From: Burkholderiales bacterium
GTDB lineage: Bacteria > Pseudomonadota > Gammaproteobacteria > Burkholderiales > Burkholderiaceae_C
DNA: 62,421 nucleotides
Direction of reading: 5' to 3'
NCBI GenBank assembly: GCA_028872015.1
Contig: JAGWLO010000014.1
Location: 1-62,421 of the forward strand
The position numbers and the translations under genes were made by a program. Positions 27,747-36,161 of this stretch are shown one piece after another. How positions within the stretch are numbered: position 1 is the first letter of the stretch; each line of letters starts with the position of its first letter. The notes under the pieces were generated by a model. The model was not told the origin of the DNA. It searched no databases and saw only the letters and a program-made list of their open reading frames with translations.

Positions 27747-29057
27747 ATGAACGTGATCGCCCTCGGTCTGAACCACCACACCGCGCCGCTGGACCTGCGC
27801 GGCCGCCTGGCCTTCGTGCCCGAGCAGCTCTGCGCCGCGCTGGGCAGCCTGCGCGCGCGGCTGGCCCCGGCCGCGCAGGCGTCGCCCCGGGGGGCGGCCC
27901 CCGAGGCGGCGCTGCTGTCCACCTGCAACCGCACCGAGCTCTACCTGGTGGGCGACGCGGTAGCGGCCGAGCTGGTGCCGCCGGCCATCGACTGGCTGGT
28001 GGCGCAGGGCGGGGTCGACCGCGCACAGCTCAGTGCCCACACCTACGTGGCGCAGGACAGCGCCGCCGCGCGGCATGTGTTCCGCGTCGCCTCGGGGCTG
28101 GATTCGATGGTGCTGGGCGAGCCGCAGATCCTGGGGCAGATGAAGCGCGCCGCGCGGGAAGCCAAGGCCGCCGGCGCCCTGGGCAGCACGCTGCACCAGC
28201 TGTTCCAGCGCTCCTTCACGGTGGCCAAGGAGGTGCGCACCCGCACCGAGATCGGCAGCCACTCGGTCAGCATGGCGGCCGCCGCGGTGCGGCTGGCGGC
28301 GCAGTTGTTCGAGGACGTGGCCACGCTCAACATCCTGTTCGTCGGTGCGGGCGAGATGATCGAGCTCGCGGCCACCCATTTCGCCGCGCGCAGGCCGCGC
28401 TCGATCACGCTGGCCAACCGCCGTGTCGAGCGTGCGCAGGCGCTGGCCGACCGGCTGGGCGCGCGCACGCTGGCCCTGGCCGAGCTGCCGCAGCGGCTGC
28501 ACGACTTCGACGTCGTGGTCTCGTGCACGGCCAGCGCGCTGCCGCTGATCGGGCTGGGCGCCGTCGAGCGCGCGCTGAAGGCGCGGCGCCGGCGCCCGAT
28601 GCTGCTGGTGGACCTGGCCGTGCCGCGCGACATCGAGCCCGAAGTGGCGCGCCTGGCCGATGCCTACCTCTACACCATCGACGACCTTGCGGCGCTGGTG
28701 CAGTCGGCCGGCGAACGTCGGCGTGCCGCAGTGGAGCAGGCCGAGGCCATCGTGGACGCCGGCGTGCAGGGCTTCGCCCAGTGGTGCGAGCAGCGCCAGA
28801 GCGTGCCGCTGATCCAGGCCCTGCAGCACCAGGCCGACGACTGGGGCCGCGTTGAGGTGCAGCGCGCGCTGCGCCGCATGGCCAAGGGCGAGAGCCTCGA
28901 GGCCACGCTGCAGGCGCTGGCCAGCGGCCTGACGCACAAGATGCTGCACGGCACGCTGCATGCGCTGCACCAGGCCGATGGCGCGCAGCGCGAGGCGGCG
29001 GCGCAGGCGGTGTCGCGGCTGTTCCTGCGCCAGCCGCGCGGCGAGGCGGCCGGCTGA
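27747..29057 (+). CDS. hemA: Glutamyl-tRNA reductase
   Basis: First committed enzyme of the C5 tetrapyrrole route, reducing glutamyl-tRNA to glutamate-1-semialdehyde; 436 aa. The catalytic Cys60 lies in LLSTCNRTELY, the substrate motif is GEPQILGQMK, and the NADPH domain begins LFVGAGEMIELAA. It contains a small Ala/Pro insert (near residues 42-52) before the active site. It lies 36 bp after crtC in the same direction, linking tetrapyrrole supply to pigment genes. Its stop codon sits in a strong hairpin shared with the convergent small gene. Confidence 0.95.
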   Translation: MNVIALGLNHHTAPLDLRGRLAFVPEQLCAALGSLRARLAPAAQASPRGAAPEAALLSTCNRTELYLVGDAVAAELVPPAIDWLVAQGGVDRAQLSAHTYVAQDSAAARHVFRVASGLDSMVLGEPQILGQMKRAAREAKAAGALGSTLHQLFQRSFTVAKEVRTRTEIGSHSVSMAAAAVRLAAQLFEDVATLNILFVGAGEMIELAATHFAARRPRSITLANRRVERAQALADRLGARTLALAELPQRLHDFDVVVSCTASALPLIGLGAVERALKARRRRPMLLVDLAVPRDIEPEVARLADAYLYTIDDLAALVQSAGERRRAAVEQAEAIVDAGVQGFAQWCEQRQSVPLIQALQHQADDWGRVEVQRALRRMAKGESLEATLQALASGLTHKMLHGTLHALHQADGAQREAAAQAVSRLFLRQPRGEAAG

Positions 29058-29070
29058 GCTTCAGCCGGCC
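29048..29070. terminator. Bidirectional terminator-like hairpin, hemA end
   Basis: A perfect 10-bp stem (GGCCGGCTGA/TCAGCCGGCC) with a 3-nt loop. It contains the hemA stop codon on one arm and the stop codon of the convergent small gene on the other. It should end transcription from both sides; no T-run is visible. Confidence 0.65.
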
Positions 29071-29270
29071 TGCGGCGGCGGCGGTTCGTCGCTGCCGGCG
29101 CGGGTCTCGCGCCGACGATCGACTTCAAGCCCGGCCTGACGTTCGGCCTCACGCCGGGCATCGGCGGCCCGGTTGTCGCGCTTGAGCTTGACCAGCTCAC
29201 GCACGGCCCAGGCCAGCACCAGGCCGAACACGAGCGAGAGCTCCAGGAGCCCCATCCACGGGTTGCGCAT
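29061..29270 (-). CDS. Small membrane protein of unknown function (crtIB operon)
   Basis: Not recognised. The 69-aa product has one hydrophobic helix (GLLELSLVFGLVLAWAVREL) then a highly charged tail (KLKRDNRAADARREAERQ...) likely cytoplasmic and helical, ending in a Pro-rich stretch. It follows crtB by 67 bp on the same strand and its stop falls on the arm of a hairpin shared with hemA, which supports a real gene end. No good ribosome site is visible. Co-expression with crtI and crtB suggests a photosynthetic-membrane role, but this is only positional. Confidence 0.55.
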   Translation of the reverse strand: MRNPWMGLLELSLVFGLVLAWAVRELVKLKRDNRAADARREAERQAGLEVDRRRETRAGSDEPPPPQAG

Positions 29271-29337
29271 CGCGTGGCGAGCGGCCGCTCAGGGCCGGTT
29301 GCGGGGCGCCGTCCGGGCTGCCATCCGGGCGGCCCCT

Positions 29338-30420
29338 TCAGTCGGCGCCGGCGCTGCCGTGCAGCGGCATCCGGGTGAGCTGGCTGTCGCGCCGCTCGAG
29401 TTGCTCGAACAGGTCCAGCACCCGCAGCAGACGCTGGTGGGTGCCGGCGCGCGGCGGCACGGATGTGGATGCGGATGCGGCCGGCACGGCGGCCACGGCC
29501 TGGACCAGGTACTCGGTGGCCGGCAGCGGTGGCTGGGCCGTGCCGCCGCGTGCCGGGGCCAGCAGCAGCAGGGCGCGCGCGAGCTGCAGCGACTTGGTGC
29601 GGGCGCCCACCACCGCGCGCTGCGAGACCGAGTCGAAGCCGCGCCGTGCCACCTCGTGCCCGATCTCGGCATACAGGAAGCGCGCCGCGTTGATGCCCGG
29701 CCGGCAGCCCAGCGGCAGCGCGGCCACGCCGGCATCGACGCGCCGGTACAGCGCCTCGGCGTGGGCCAGCAGGCGCTGCACCACGGCGGCCAGGGCGGGC
29801 GTGAACTGCGGCGCGGCGAGCCAGGCCTCGGCGTCGAGGCCCGCTTCGCGCAGCCAGTCCAGCGGCAGGTACAGGCGGCCGGCGCGCGCGTCCTCGCCCA
29901 CGTCGCGCGCGATGTTCGACAGCTGCATCGCCACGCCCAGGTCGCAGGCGCGCGCCAGGGCGGCCGGGCTGCGCACGCCCATCAGCAGCGCCATCATCGC
30001 GCCCACCGCGCCGGCCACCCGCGTGGCATAGGCGTGCAGCTCGTCGAGGCTGGCGTAGCGCCGGCGGCGGCTGTCCCACTCGAAGCCCTCGATCAGCGCG
30101 TCGAGCAGGGTGCGCGGGATGGCGAAGCGCGCCACCACATGGGCCAGCGCGCGGTCGGCGGCGCCGGCTTCGGGTCTGCCGGCGTACAGGCGGTCCAGGC
30201 GCTGGCGCAGGCGGGCGACGGCGGCAGCGGCGTCGCGGCCGAGGTCGACCGCGTCGTCGGCCTCGCGGCAGAAGGCGTACAGCGCGCAGGCCGGCTGGCG
30301 CACCGCGCGCGGCAGCAGGTAGGAGGCGGCGAGGAAGGTGCGCGAGCCCTCGCGCAGCTGCGCGCGGCAGGCCTGCAGGTCGCGCCGCACCTGGGGCGGC
30401 TCAGACCAGCGACTGGCCAT
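29338..30420 (-). CDS. crtB: Phytoene synthase CrtB
   Basis: Condenses two GGPP to phytoene; 360 aa. Asp-rich substrate motifs are READDAVD (near residue 60) and NIARDVGEDARAGRLYLP (near residue 165). Start MASRWSEPPQ lies inside the end of crtI (20-bp overlap), so the two are translationally coupled. The C-terminal part has an Ala/Ser-rich insert (AVPAASASTSVPP). Confidence 0.95.
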   Translation of the reverse strand: MASRWSEPPQVRRDLQACRAQLREGSRTFLAASYLLPRAVRQPACALYAFCREADDAVDLGRDAAAAVARLRQRLDRLYAGRPEAGAADRALAHVVARFAIPRTLLDALIEGFEWDSRRRRYASLDELHAYATRVAGAVGAMMALLMGVRSPAALARACDLGVAMQLSNIARDVGEDARAGRLYLPLDWLREAGLDAEAWLAAPQFTPALAAVVQRLLAHAEALYRRVDAGVAALPLGCRPGINAARFLYAEIGHEVARRGFDSVSQRAVVGARTKSLQLARALLLLAPARGGTAQPPLPATEYLVQAVAAVPAASASTSVPPRAGTHQRLLRVLDLFEQLERRDSQLTRMPLHGSAGAD

Positions 30421-31993
30421 GCGGCACCACGGTGTCGAGGATGCGTGCCGACGACAGCACGCCCGGCAGCCCCGCCCCCGGGTGGGTGCCGGCACCCACC
30501 AGGTACAGGCGGTCGACCTCCTCGCTGCGGTTGTGCGGCCTGAACCAGGCGCTCTGCAGCAGCTGCGGCTCGAGCCCGAAGGCGGCGCCGCGGAACGACG
30601 ACAGGCGGTCCTGGAAGTCTTGCGGCGTGAGGCAGCGCGAGGTGACGACCTCGTCCTTCAGCCCCGGCAGCACGGTCTGGTGCAGGCGCTGCTCGAGCTG
30701 GCGCCGGTAGCTCTCGGCGCGCTGCGCCCAGTCGGTGCCGCTTTGCAGGTGCGGCACCGGCGACAGCACGTAGAACGCGTCGCAGCCGTCGGGGGCCATC
30801 GAGCGGTCGGTGGCGGTGGGCCGGTGCAGGTAGAGGCTGCAGTCGTCGGCCAGCGTCTTGCGATCGAAGATGTCGCCCAGCAGCTCGCGGTAGCGCGGCC
30901 CCAGCACGATGGTGTGGTGGGCCACGTCTTCGTACCGGCGCCGGGTGCCGAAGTACCAGACGAACAGGCTCATCGAGTAGCGCGCGCGCTCGATCCTGGC
31001 GTCGGTCCAGCGCTTGCGGTGCGCGGCCGGCAGCAGGTGCTTGTAGGTCCAGGCCGAGTCGCAGTTCGAGACCACCACGTCGGCGGCGATGCTGCGGCCG
31101 TCGGCCAGGCGCACGCCGGTGGCGGTGCCGCCGGCCACCGTGATCTCGGCCACCTGCTGGTTGCAGCGCACGCTGCCGCCCTGGCCCTGGATGAGCCCGA
31201 CCAGGCCGCTGACCAGCTTGCCGGTGCCGCCCATGGCGAAGTGCACGCCCCAGCGCCGTTCGAGGTAGGCGATGAGGCAGTACACCGAGGTGGTGGAAAA
31301 CGGGTTGCCGCCGACCAGCAGCGACTGGAAGGTGAGCAGCACGCGCAGCCGCGGGTCGCGCACGTGGCGGCAGGCCAGGCCGTAGACGGTGCGCCAGCCC
31401 TGCAGCCGCGCCAGGGCGGGCACGCAGCGCAGCATCGCCGGCCAGCTGTCGATCGGCACATGGGCCAGCTGCTCGAAGCCGACCTCGAAGATGGCGCGGC
31501 TGGCCTGCAGGAAGCGCTCGTAGCCGCCGAGGTCGGCGGGGGCCAGGCGGGCGATCTGCTCGCGCATGGCCTGCGCATCGCCCGAGTAGTCGAACACCGT
31601 GCCGTCGTCGAAGCGCACGCGGTAGAACGGCGCCACCGGCACCAGCTGCACGTCGTCGGCCAGGCGCCGGCCGGCCAGCTGCCACAGCTCCTCGAACAGG
31701 AAGGGCGCGGTGATGACGGTGGGCCCGGCGTCGAAGGTGTAGCCGTCCTGGCGGTAGACGTAGGCCCGGCCGCCGGGCGCGTCGAGCTGCTCCAGCACCG
31801 TGACACGGTAGCCGCGCGCGCCCAGCCGCACGGCAGCGGCCAGGCCGCCGAAGCCGCTGCCGATGATCACCGCGTGGGGTCGGGGGTCGCCGCCGGCCGC
31901 CCGTGCGGCGGGGCCGGACGGCTCGGCCCGGGCCGGCGCGGTCGCGGGCGGGATGGCGGGCGGGGCGGCGAGCGGGGTGCGAAGTGTCAACAC
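30401..31993 (-). CDS. crtI: Phytoene desaturase CrtI
   Basis: FAD-dependent desaturase of about 530 aa that introduces the double bonds of neurosporene or lycopene. Dinucleotide motif AVIIGSGFGGLAAA lies near residue 40 and the C-terminal signature LYLVGAGTHPGAGLPGVL is intact. The N-terminal 35-40 residues are Ala/Pro-rich. The open frame runs upstream to a TTG inside the PpsR palindrome, which is unlikely as a start. GTG 31993 (or TTG 31990) is the only other choice before the FAD motif and lies almost at the predicted transcription start, so the mRNA may be leaderless. Confidence 0.93.
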   Translation of the reverse strand: MLTLRTPLAAPPAIPPATAPARAEPSGPAARAAGGDPRPHAVIIGSGFGGLAAAVRLGARGYRVTVLEQLDAPGGRAYVYRQDGYTFDAGPTVITAPFLFEELWQLAGRRLADDVQLVPVAPFYRVRFDDGTVFDYSGDAQAMREQIARLAPADLGGYERFLQASRAIFEVGFEQLAHVPIDSWPAMLRCVPALARLQGWRTVYGLACRHVRDPRLRVLLTFQSLLVGGNPFSTTSVYCLIAYLERRWGVHFAMGGTGKLVSGLVGLIQGQGGSVRCNQQVAEITVAGGTATGVRLADGRSIAADVVVSNCDSAWTYKHLLPAAHRKRWTDARIERARYSMSLFVWYFGTRRRYEDVAHHTIVLGPRYRELLGDIFDRKTLADDCSLYLHRPTATDRSMAPDGCDAFYVLSPVPHLQSGTDWAQRAESYRRQLEQRLHQTVLPGLKDEVVTSRCLTPQDFQDRLSSFRGAAFGLEPQLLQSAWFRPHNRSEEVDRLYLVGAGTHPGAGLPGVLSSARILDTVVPHGQSLV

Positions 31994-32000
31994 GACAGCT

Positions 32001-32029
32001 ATCGTAGAGGTGTCAATTGAAATTGACAA
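32001..32029 (-). promoter_or_regulatory. Predicted crtI promoter
   Basis: Minus strand: -35 TTGTCA (32024-32029), 17-bp spacer, -10 TACGAT (32001-32006). The -35 box and spacer are covered by the palindrome at 32011-32028. Predicted +1 falls near 31994, next to the GTG start of crtI. Confidence 0.65.
32011..32028. promoter_or_regulatory. PpsR/CrtJ site at the crtI promoter
   Basis: TGTCAATTGAAATTGACA, a near-perfect palindrome of the TGT-N12-ACA type. Eight bp away, at 31985-32002, lies a degenerate partner that keeps only the TGT arm. Confidence 0.9.
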
Positions 32030-32062
32030 CCGCCATCGACCCTGCCTTGCGGCGAGCCGGGT

Positions 32063-32932
32063 TCACCGGGCGATGCGCACCAGCTCCCGCGCCACCCGCG
32101 CCGGCTGCTCCTCGTGCGCCAGGTGGCCCAGGCCGGCCAGCGCGACCACCCGGGTCGACGGCAGCAGCGCCTGCACCTGCGCGGCCTGCGCCGGCGGCAC
32201 GGTGCGGTCGGCGCTGCCCACCAGCAGGTGCAGCGGCGGCGCCAGCCGCGGCAGGTCCTGCGCCAGCGCGGGCAGGTCCCAGTTCGCCATCATCCCCAGC
32301 GCGCCGGCCACGTGCGCGGGGTCGGCGACCAGGCGCCCGTACAGCGCGCGGCCCTCGGCGTCCAGGGTCGAGCCGGTGCCGTCCAGCAGGCGCTGCAGCA
32401 CGCGCGGGTCGGTGGCGCGCCATGAGAACAGCCGCGGCACCAGCGGGTTCAGCGCCATCAGCTTGGCCAGGGGCGAGAACAGCTGGCCGGCGATGCCGTG
32501 CAGCGGCAGCAGCGCGGCGTTCAGGCCGACCAGCGCCTGCGGCTGCGCGTGGCCCGCCAGCGCCATCTGCACCGCGATCGCCGCCCCCGCCGAATGGCCG
32601 GCGATCAGCGCCGGCGCAAAGTCGATCCGGCGCAGCAGCTCGCCGATCTCGCCCGCCATGCCGGGCAGGCTCAGCCCCGCCGGCCCGGGCGTGGCCGTGA
32701 AGGCATGGCCCGGCAGGTCGAGCGTGAGCGTGTCGAAGTGCGGCGCCAGCAGGGGCAGCAGCGTGCGCCAGGAATGGGTGGAGGCCCCGGTGCCGTGCAG
32801 CAGCAGCAGCTGGGGCGCGCCCGCGACCCCCATGCGCTGCACGTGCCAGCGCAGGCCCGCGGCGTCGACGAAGCGGCTGGCCGCGGCGTTCGGCCAGGGC
32901 GGCCCCGCGCCCCAGCGCAGGGGCTCAGCCAC
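32063..32932 (-). CDS. bchO: BchO alpha/beta hydrolase (Mg-chelatase associated)
   Basis: Alpha/beta-fold protein of 289 aa found next to bchD in purple bacterial clusters; its biochemical role is unsettled. Visible are the oxyanion motif LLHGTGASTHSW (near residue 45), the nucleophile elbow AGHSAGAAIAV (near residue 112) and the late His in GLGHLAHEE. It starts with GTG at 32932, overlapping the bchD stop by 8 bp. Last gene of bchI-bchD-bchO. Confidence 0.93.
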   Translation of the reverse strand: MAEPLRWGAGPPWPNAAASRFVDAAGLRWHVQRMGVAGAPQLLLLHGTGASTHSWRTLLPLLAPHFDTLTLDLPGHAFTATPGPAGLSLPGMAGEIGELLRRIDFAPALIAGHSAGAAIAVQMALAGHAQPQALVGLNAALLPLHGIAGQLFSPLAKLMALNPLVPRLFSWRATDPRVLQRLLDGTGSTLDAEGRALYGRLVADPAHVAGALGMMANWDLPALAQDLPRLAPPLHLLVGSADRTVPPAQAAQVQALLPSTRVVALAGLGHLAHEEQPARVARELVRIAR

Positions 32933-34886
32933 CGCCGGACCGAGCGGCCGCCGGCCGTGCCGGGCCGGCCTGCAGGCTGCGCACCGCCTGGCTCAGCGCC
33001 CGCGCGCCGGCATGGGGCAGGGCGCTGTAGCGGGCCGCCATGGCGGCCGCCAGGCGCTGTGCCGCGGCGGCCGGCTGCGGCGAGGTGTCGATCAGCAGAC
33101 TGGCCAGGCCGGCCCCGCGCAGGCGGCGTGCCGCACGCAGCGCGTCGCTGTCGGCCTGGGCGCGGCCGCCGCTGCCGTCCAGCGCCACGTTGGCGCGGCC
33201 GTCGGTGAGGAACACCAGCAGCGGCGTCGCGCCCGCGCGCTGCACCTGGGCGGCCAGGGCCAGCGCCGCCTCGATGCCCGCCGCCAGCGGCGTGCCGCCG
33301 CCGCCCGGCAGCGCGGCCAGGCTGCGCTTGGCGCGCACCAGCGAGCGCGTGGGCGGCAGCAGCAGCTCGGCGCGGCGGCCGCGAAAGGCGAGCACCGCCA
33401 CGCTGTCGCGCCGCACGTAGCAATCGGCCAGCAGCAGGTTGACGGCGCCCTTGGCCTCGGCCAGCCGGTGCAGCGCCGACGAGCCCGAGGCGTCGATGAC
33501 GAACAGCGTCGTGGTGCTGCGCCGCTGCCTGCAGCGGGCGACCCGGAAGTCGTCGGCCTGCACCTCGATGCGGCGGCCCGCCGCGGTCGGCTCCGCCCCG
33601 CGCTGGGCGCGGCGCAGCGCCTGCCAGGGGGCGGCCGCGCGCAGCGTGTCGACCAGGCTCAGGCGGGCGCCGCTGCGCGGATCGCCGCGGCGGCTGCCCA
33701 CGGGCCGTCCGCCGCGCGCTGCGGCCGACCAGGCGTCGGCGCGGCCGGCCTGCGACGAGCGCGCGCCTTGCCCCAGCTTCAGTGCCGCCAGCAGGCCGGC
33801 GGGTATGGCGGCCAGCGCGGCTTCGATCAGCATCTCGTCCAGCGGCGCTGCGGGTTGCGGGGGTTCTCGATCGGGGTCGGCGTCGGCGGGTGTCTCGTCG
33901 GCGGGCGGCGGCGGTGCGGGGTCTTCAGGCTGGGCCTCGGAAGTGGCCGGCTCCGGCGGCTCGGGGGGCGCGGGCGCGGCTTCGGACTCGGACTCGGGCT
34001 CGGGCTCGGGCTTGGGCTCGGGTGGCACCGGCAGCTGCGTGGCGCGTGGCGCCAGCACCAGCCGCGCGGCCAGCACGGCATCGTCGGCGTCGACGGTGCG
34101 GCTGCCGCGCAGGGCCGCCGCAGCACGGGCCGCGCGCCAGGCCAGCCAGGCCGCGCGCGACGAATGCACGCCCAGGGCCAGCGCCACCCCGCACAGGCCT
34201 TCGACGGTGGCGCCGTCGAAGGCCACCTCGCCCAGCCGCGCGCGCGCCCGCATCACCTCCTGGGCGCTGACGGTCGAGGCCAGCGGCTCGACGGCGCGCC
34301 AGGGCAGGCCGTCGAGCCGCAGCGCGAACGCCATGCGTTCGCCCAGCACGGCCGGCAGGTGCTCGTCGTCGGCATCGCCTTCGTCCAGTGCGATCAGCGC
34401 CCAGCACGCGGGGCCCTGCAGGGGCAGGCCTTCGCGCTCGGCTTGCAGCTCGCCGCGGTCCATCGCCGCGGCCAGCCGGGCCGCCTGGCCGGCGCCCAGA
34501 CGCTCGGCCATGGCCACCACCAGCGCGCCGCCGTCGCACTGCGTGAGCAGCCCGCTCTGCGCCACCGGGCGGCCGCTGCGCAGGGTGGCGGCCAGGTCGA
34601 GGCCGCCCAGCAGCCGGTCGTCGCCGATGTGCAGCGGCAGCCGCCGCACCGGCGTGTCGGCAGGCAGCAGCGCGCGCCATTCGGCCAGCCAGCGATCGCG
34701 CACCGGCCCGGCGCGGGCGCGCAGGGCCACGCCGCCCAGGCCCACCGGATCGACCGCGATCAACGCCGCGGCCAGCAGCGCATCGGCCCAGCCCGCGTCG
34801 GGCGTCGGTCCCGGCACCGCGGCCTCGACCGGCGACGCGGCGTGGTCGGCCCGGCTGTCGCGGCTTTCGCGGTTGGCGGCAGCCAT
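32925..34886 (-). CDS. bchD: Magnesium chelatase subunit D
   Basis: AAA+ platform subunit of the chelatase inserting Mg2+ into protoporphyrin IX; 653 aa. The N-terminal AAA-like half is degenerate, as usual for BchD. A Pro/Glu-rich acidic linker of about 60 residues (near 285-350) is followed by a von Willebrand A domain with the MIDAS motif VIDASGSSA and later FLTDGRANV. Start MAAANRES is 23 bp after bchI. Forms a double ring with BchI and docks on BchH. Confidence 0.95.
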   Translation of the reverse strand: MAAANRESRDSRADHAASPVEAAVPGPTPDAGWADALLAAALIAVDPVGLGGVALRARAGPVRDRWLAEWRALLPADTPVRRLPLHIGDDRLLGGLDLAATLRSGRPVAQSGLLTQCDGGALVVAMAERLGAGQAARLAAAMDRGELQAEREGLPLQGPACWALIALDEGDADDEHLPAVLGERMAFALRLDGLPWRAVEPLASTVSAQEVMRARARLGEVAFDGATVEGLCGVALALGVHSSRAAWLAWRAARAAAALRGSRTVDADDAVLAARLVLAPRATQLPVPPEPKPEPEPESESEAAPAPPEPPEPATSEAQPEDPAPPPPADETPADADPDREPPQPAAPLDEMLIEAALAAIPAGLLAALKLGQGARSSQAGRADAWSAAARGGRPVGSRRGDPRSGARLSLVDTLRAAAPWQALRRAQRGAEPTAAGRRIEVQADDFRVARCRQRRSTTTLFVIDASGSSALHRLAEAKGAVNLLLADCYVRRDSVAVLAFRGRRAELLLPPTRSLVRAKRSLAALPGGGGTPLAAGIEAALALAAQVQRAGATPLLVFLTDGRANVALDGSGGRAQADSDALRAARRLRGAGLASLLIDTSPQPAAAAQRLAAAMAARYSALPHAGARALSQAVRSLQAGPARPAAARSGGG

Positions 34887-34909
34887 GGGCGAGCCGGCCG
34901 GGCGCGTGC

Positions 34910-35935
34910 TCAGGCGCCGAACAGTTCGACCGCGGCGCGCTCGACGCGCGCGCTGGCGTCGGTCTCGTCCAGCGGGTCGCGCCGCAGGCGGTGGCGCAGA
35001 GCCGGCCCGGCCACGCGACGCAGCTGCGCATCCCCGACGCCGGCGGCCCCGTCCAGCGCGGCCAGCGCGCGCGCGGCGCGGATCAGCGTCAGCTCGCCGC
35101 GCAGGCCGTCGGTGCCCAGCGCCAGGCACAACTCGGCGGCGCGGGTGAGCGCAGCGTCGCCCACCTCGACCGCGGGCAGTCGCTTGCGCGCGCCCACGAT
35201 GCGCCGGCGCAAGCGCTCCTCGTCGGCCGCCCATTGCTCGCGGAAGGCGAGCGGGTCGCGCTCGTAGGCGTCGCGGCGCTTGATGACTTCCACCCGCTGC
35301 GCGATCTCGCCCGGCGTGCGCACCTCCACCGCCAGGCCGAAGCGGTCGAGCAGCTGCGGCCGCAACTCGCCCTCCTCGGGGTTGCCGCTGCCGACCAGCA
35401 CGAAGCGCGCCGGGTGGCGCACGCTCAGGCCCTCGCGCTCGACCACGTTCTCGCCCGAGGCCGCCACGTCGATGAGCAGATCGACCAGGTGGTCCTCGAG
35501 CAGGTTGACCTCGTCGACGTACAGGAAGCCGCGGTTGGCGCGCGCCAGCAGGCCGGGCTCGAAGGCCTTGATGCCCTGCGTCAGCGCGCGCTCGAGGTCG
35601 AGCGCGCCGACCACGCGGTCTTCGGTCGCGCCCAGCGGCAGGTCGACCACCGGCACCGGCACGGCGTGGCTGCGCGGGCGGCTGCCGGTCTTCAGGCGGG
35701 CGCAGTCTTCGCAGCGCGGCTGCGCATCGTCGGGGTCGCAGCCGTAGCGGCAGCCGACCACGGCCTTCATCGGCGGCAGCAGCGCGGCCAGCGCGCGCAC
35801 GGCGGTGGACTTGCCGGTGCCGCGGTCGCCGAAGACGAGCACGCCGCCGATGGCGGGCTCGACGGCGGCGATCAGCATCGCGAGCTTCATCTCGTCCTGG
35901 CCGACGATGGCGGCAAAGGGAAACGCAGGGGCCAT
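34910..35935 (-). CDS. bchI: Magnesium chelatase ATPase subunit I
   Basis: AAA+ motor of Mg-chelatase, 341 aa, the normal length. Walker A FGDRGTGKST is near residue 35 and Walker B FLYVDEVNLLEDH near residue 135. The start MAPAFPFAAIVGQDEMK at 35935 matches the family; the longer frame (to 36220) overlaps the HiPIP promoter region. It is divergent from the HiPIP gene with a PpsR-type palindrome between. Confidence 0.96.
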   Translation of the reverse strand: MAPAFPFAAIVGQDEMKLAMLIAAVEPAIGGVLVFGDRGTGKSTAVRALAALLPPMKAVVGCRYGCDPDDAQPRCEDCARLKTGSRPRSHAVPVPVVDLPLGATEDRVVGALDLERALTQGIKAFEPGLLARANRGFLYVDEVNLLEDHLVDLLIDVAASGENVVEREGLSVRHPARFVLVGSGNPEEGELRPQLLDRFGLAVEVRTPGEIAQRVEVIKRRDAYERDPLAFREQWAADEERLRRRIVGARKRLPAVEVGDAALTRAAELCLALGTDGLRGELTLIRAARALAALDGAAGVGDAQLRRVAGPALRHRLRRDPLDETDASARVERAAVELFGA

Positions 35936-36004
35936 GGCGGACGCGGTGGAGGGGGTGCAGGGGGCGCGCGTGCGGGGATGCGGGCGCGCGGGGCGCGCGC
36001 AGTA

Positions 36005-36022
36005 TGTCATGCAGACTGGACA
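36005..36022. promoter_or_regulatory. PpsR/CrtJ site between bchI and the HiPIP gene
   Basis: TGTCATGCAGACTGGACA fits TGT-N12-ACA with TGTC/GACA arms. It lies 70 bp upstream of bchI and 140 bp upstream of the HiPIP start, so it could act on either or both. Confidence 0.75.
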
Positions 36023-36161
36023 CTCGGCGCCGGTCGGAAACCCGCTGCCGGAACACGGCGTAACGCTTCGCCCGGCGTGCCCTGTGCACCGGCCGGGCGG
36101 GGCCCGCGTTAGCCGGCCAACCTGCGCTCGCAGGCTCGCCAACATCCCAAGGAGTACGAAC

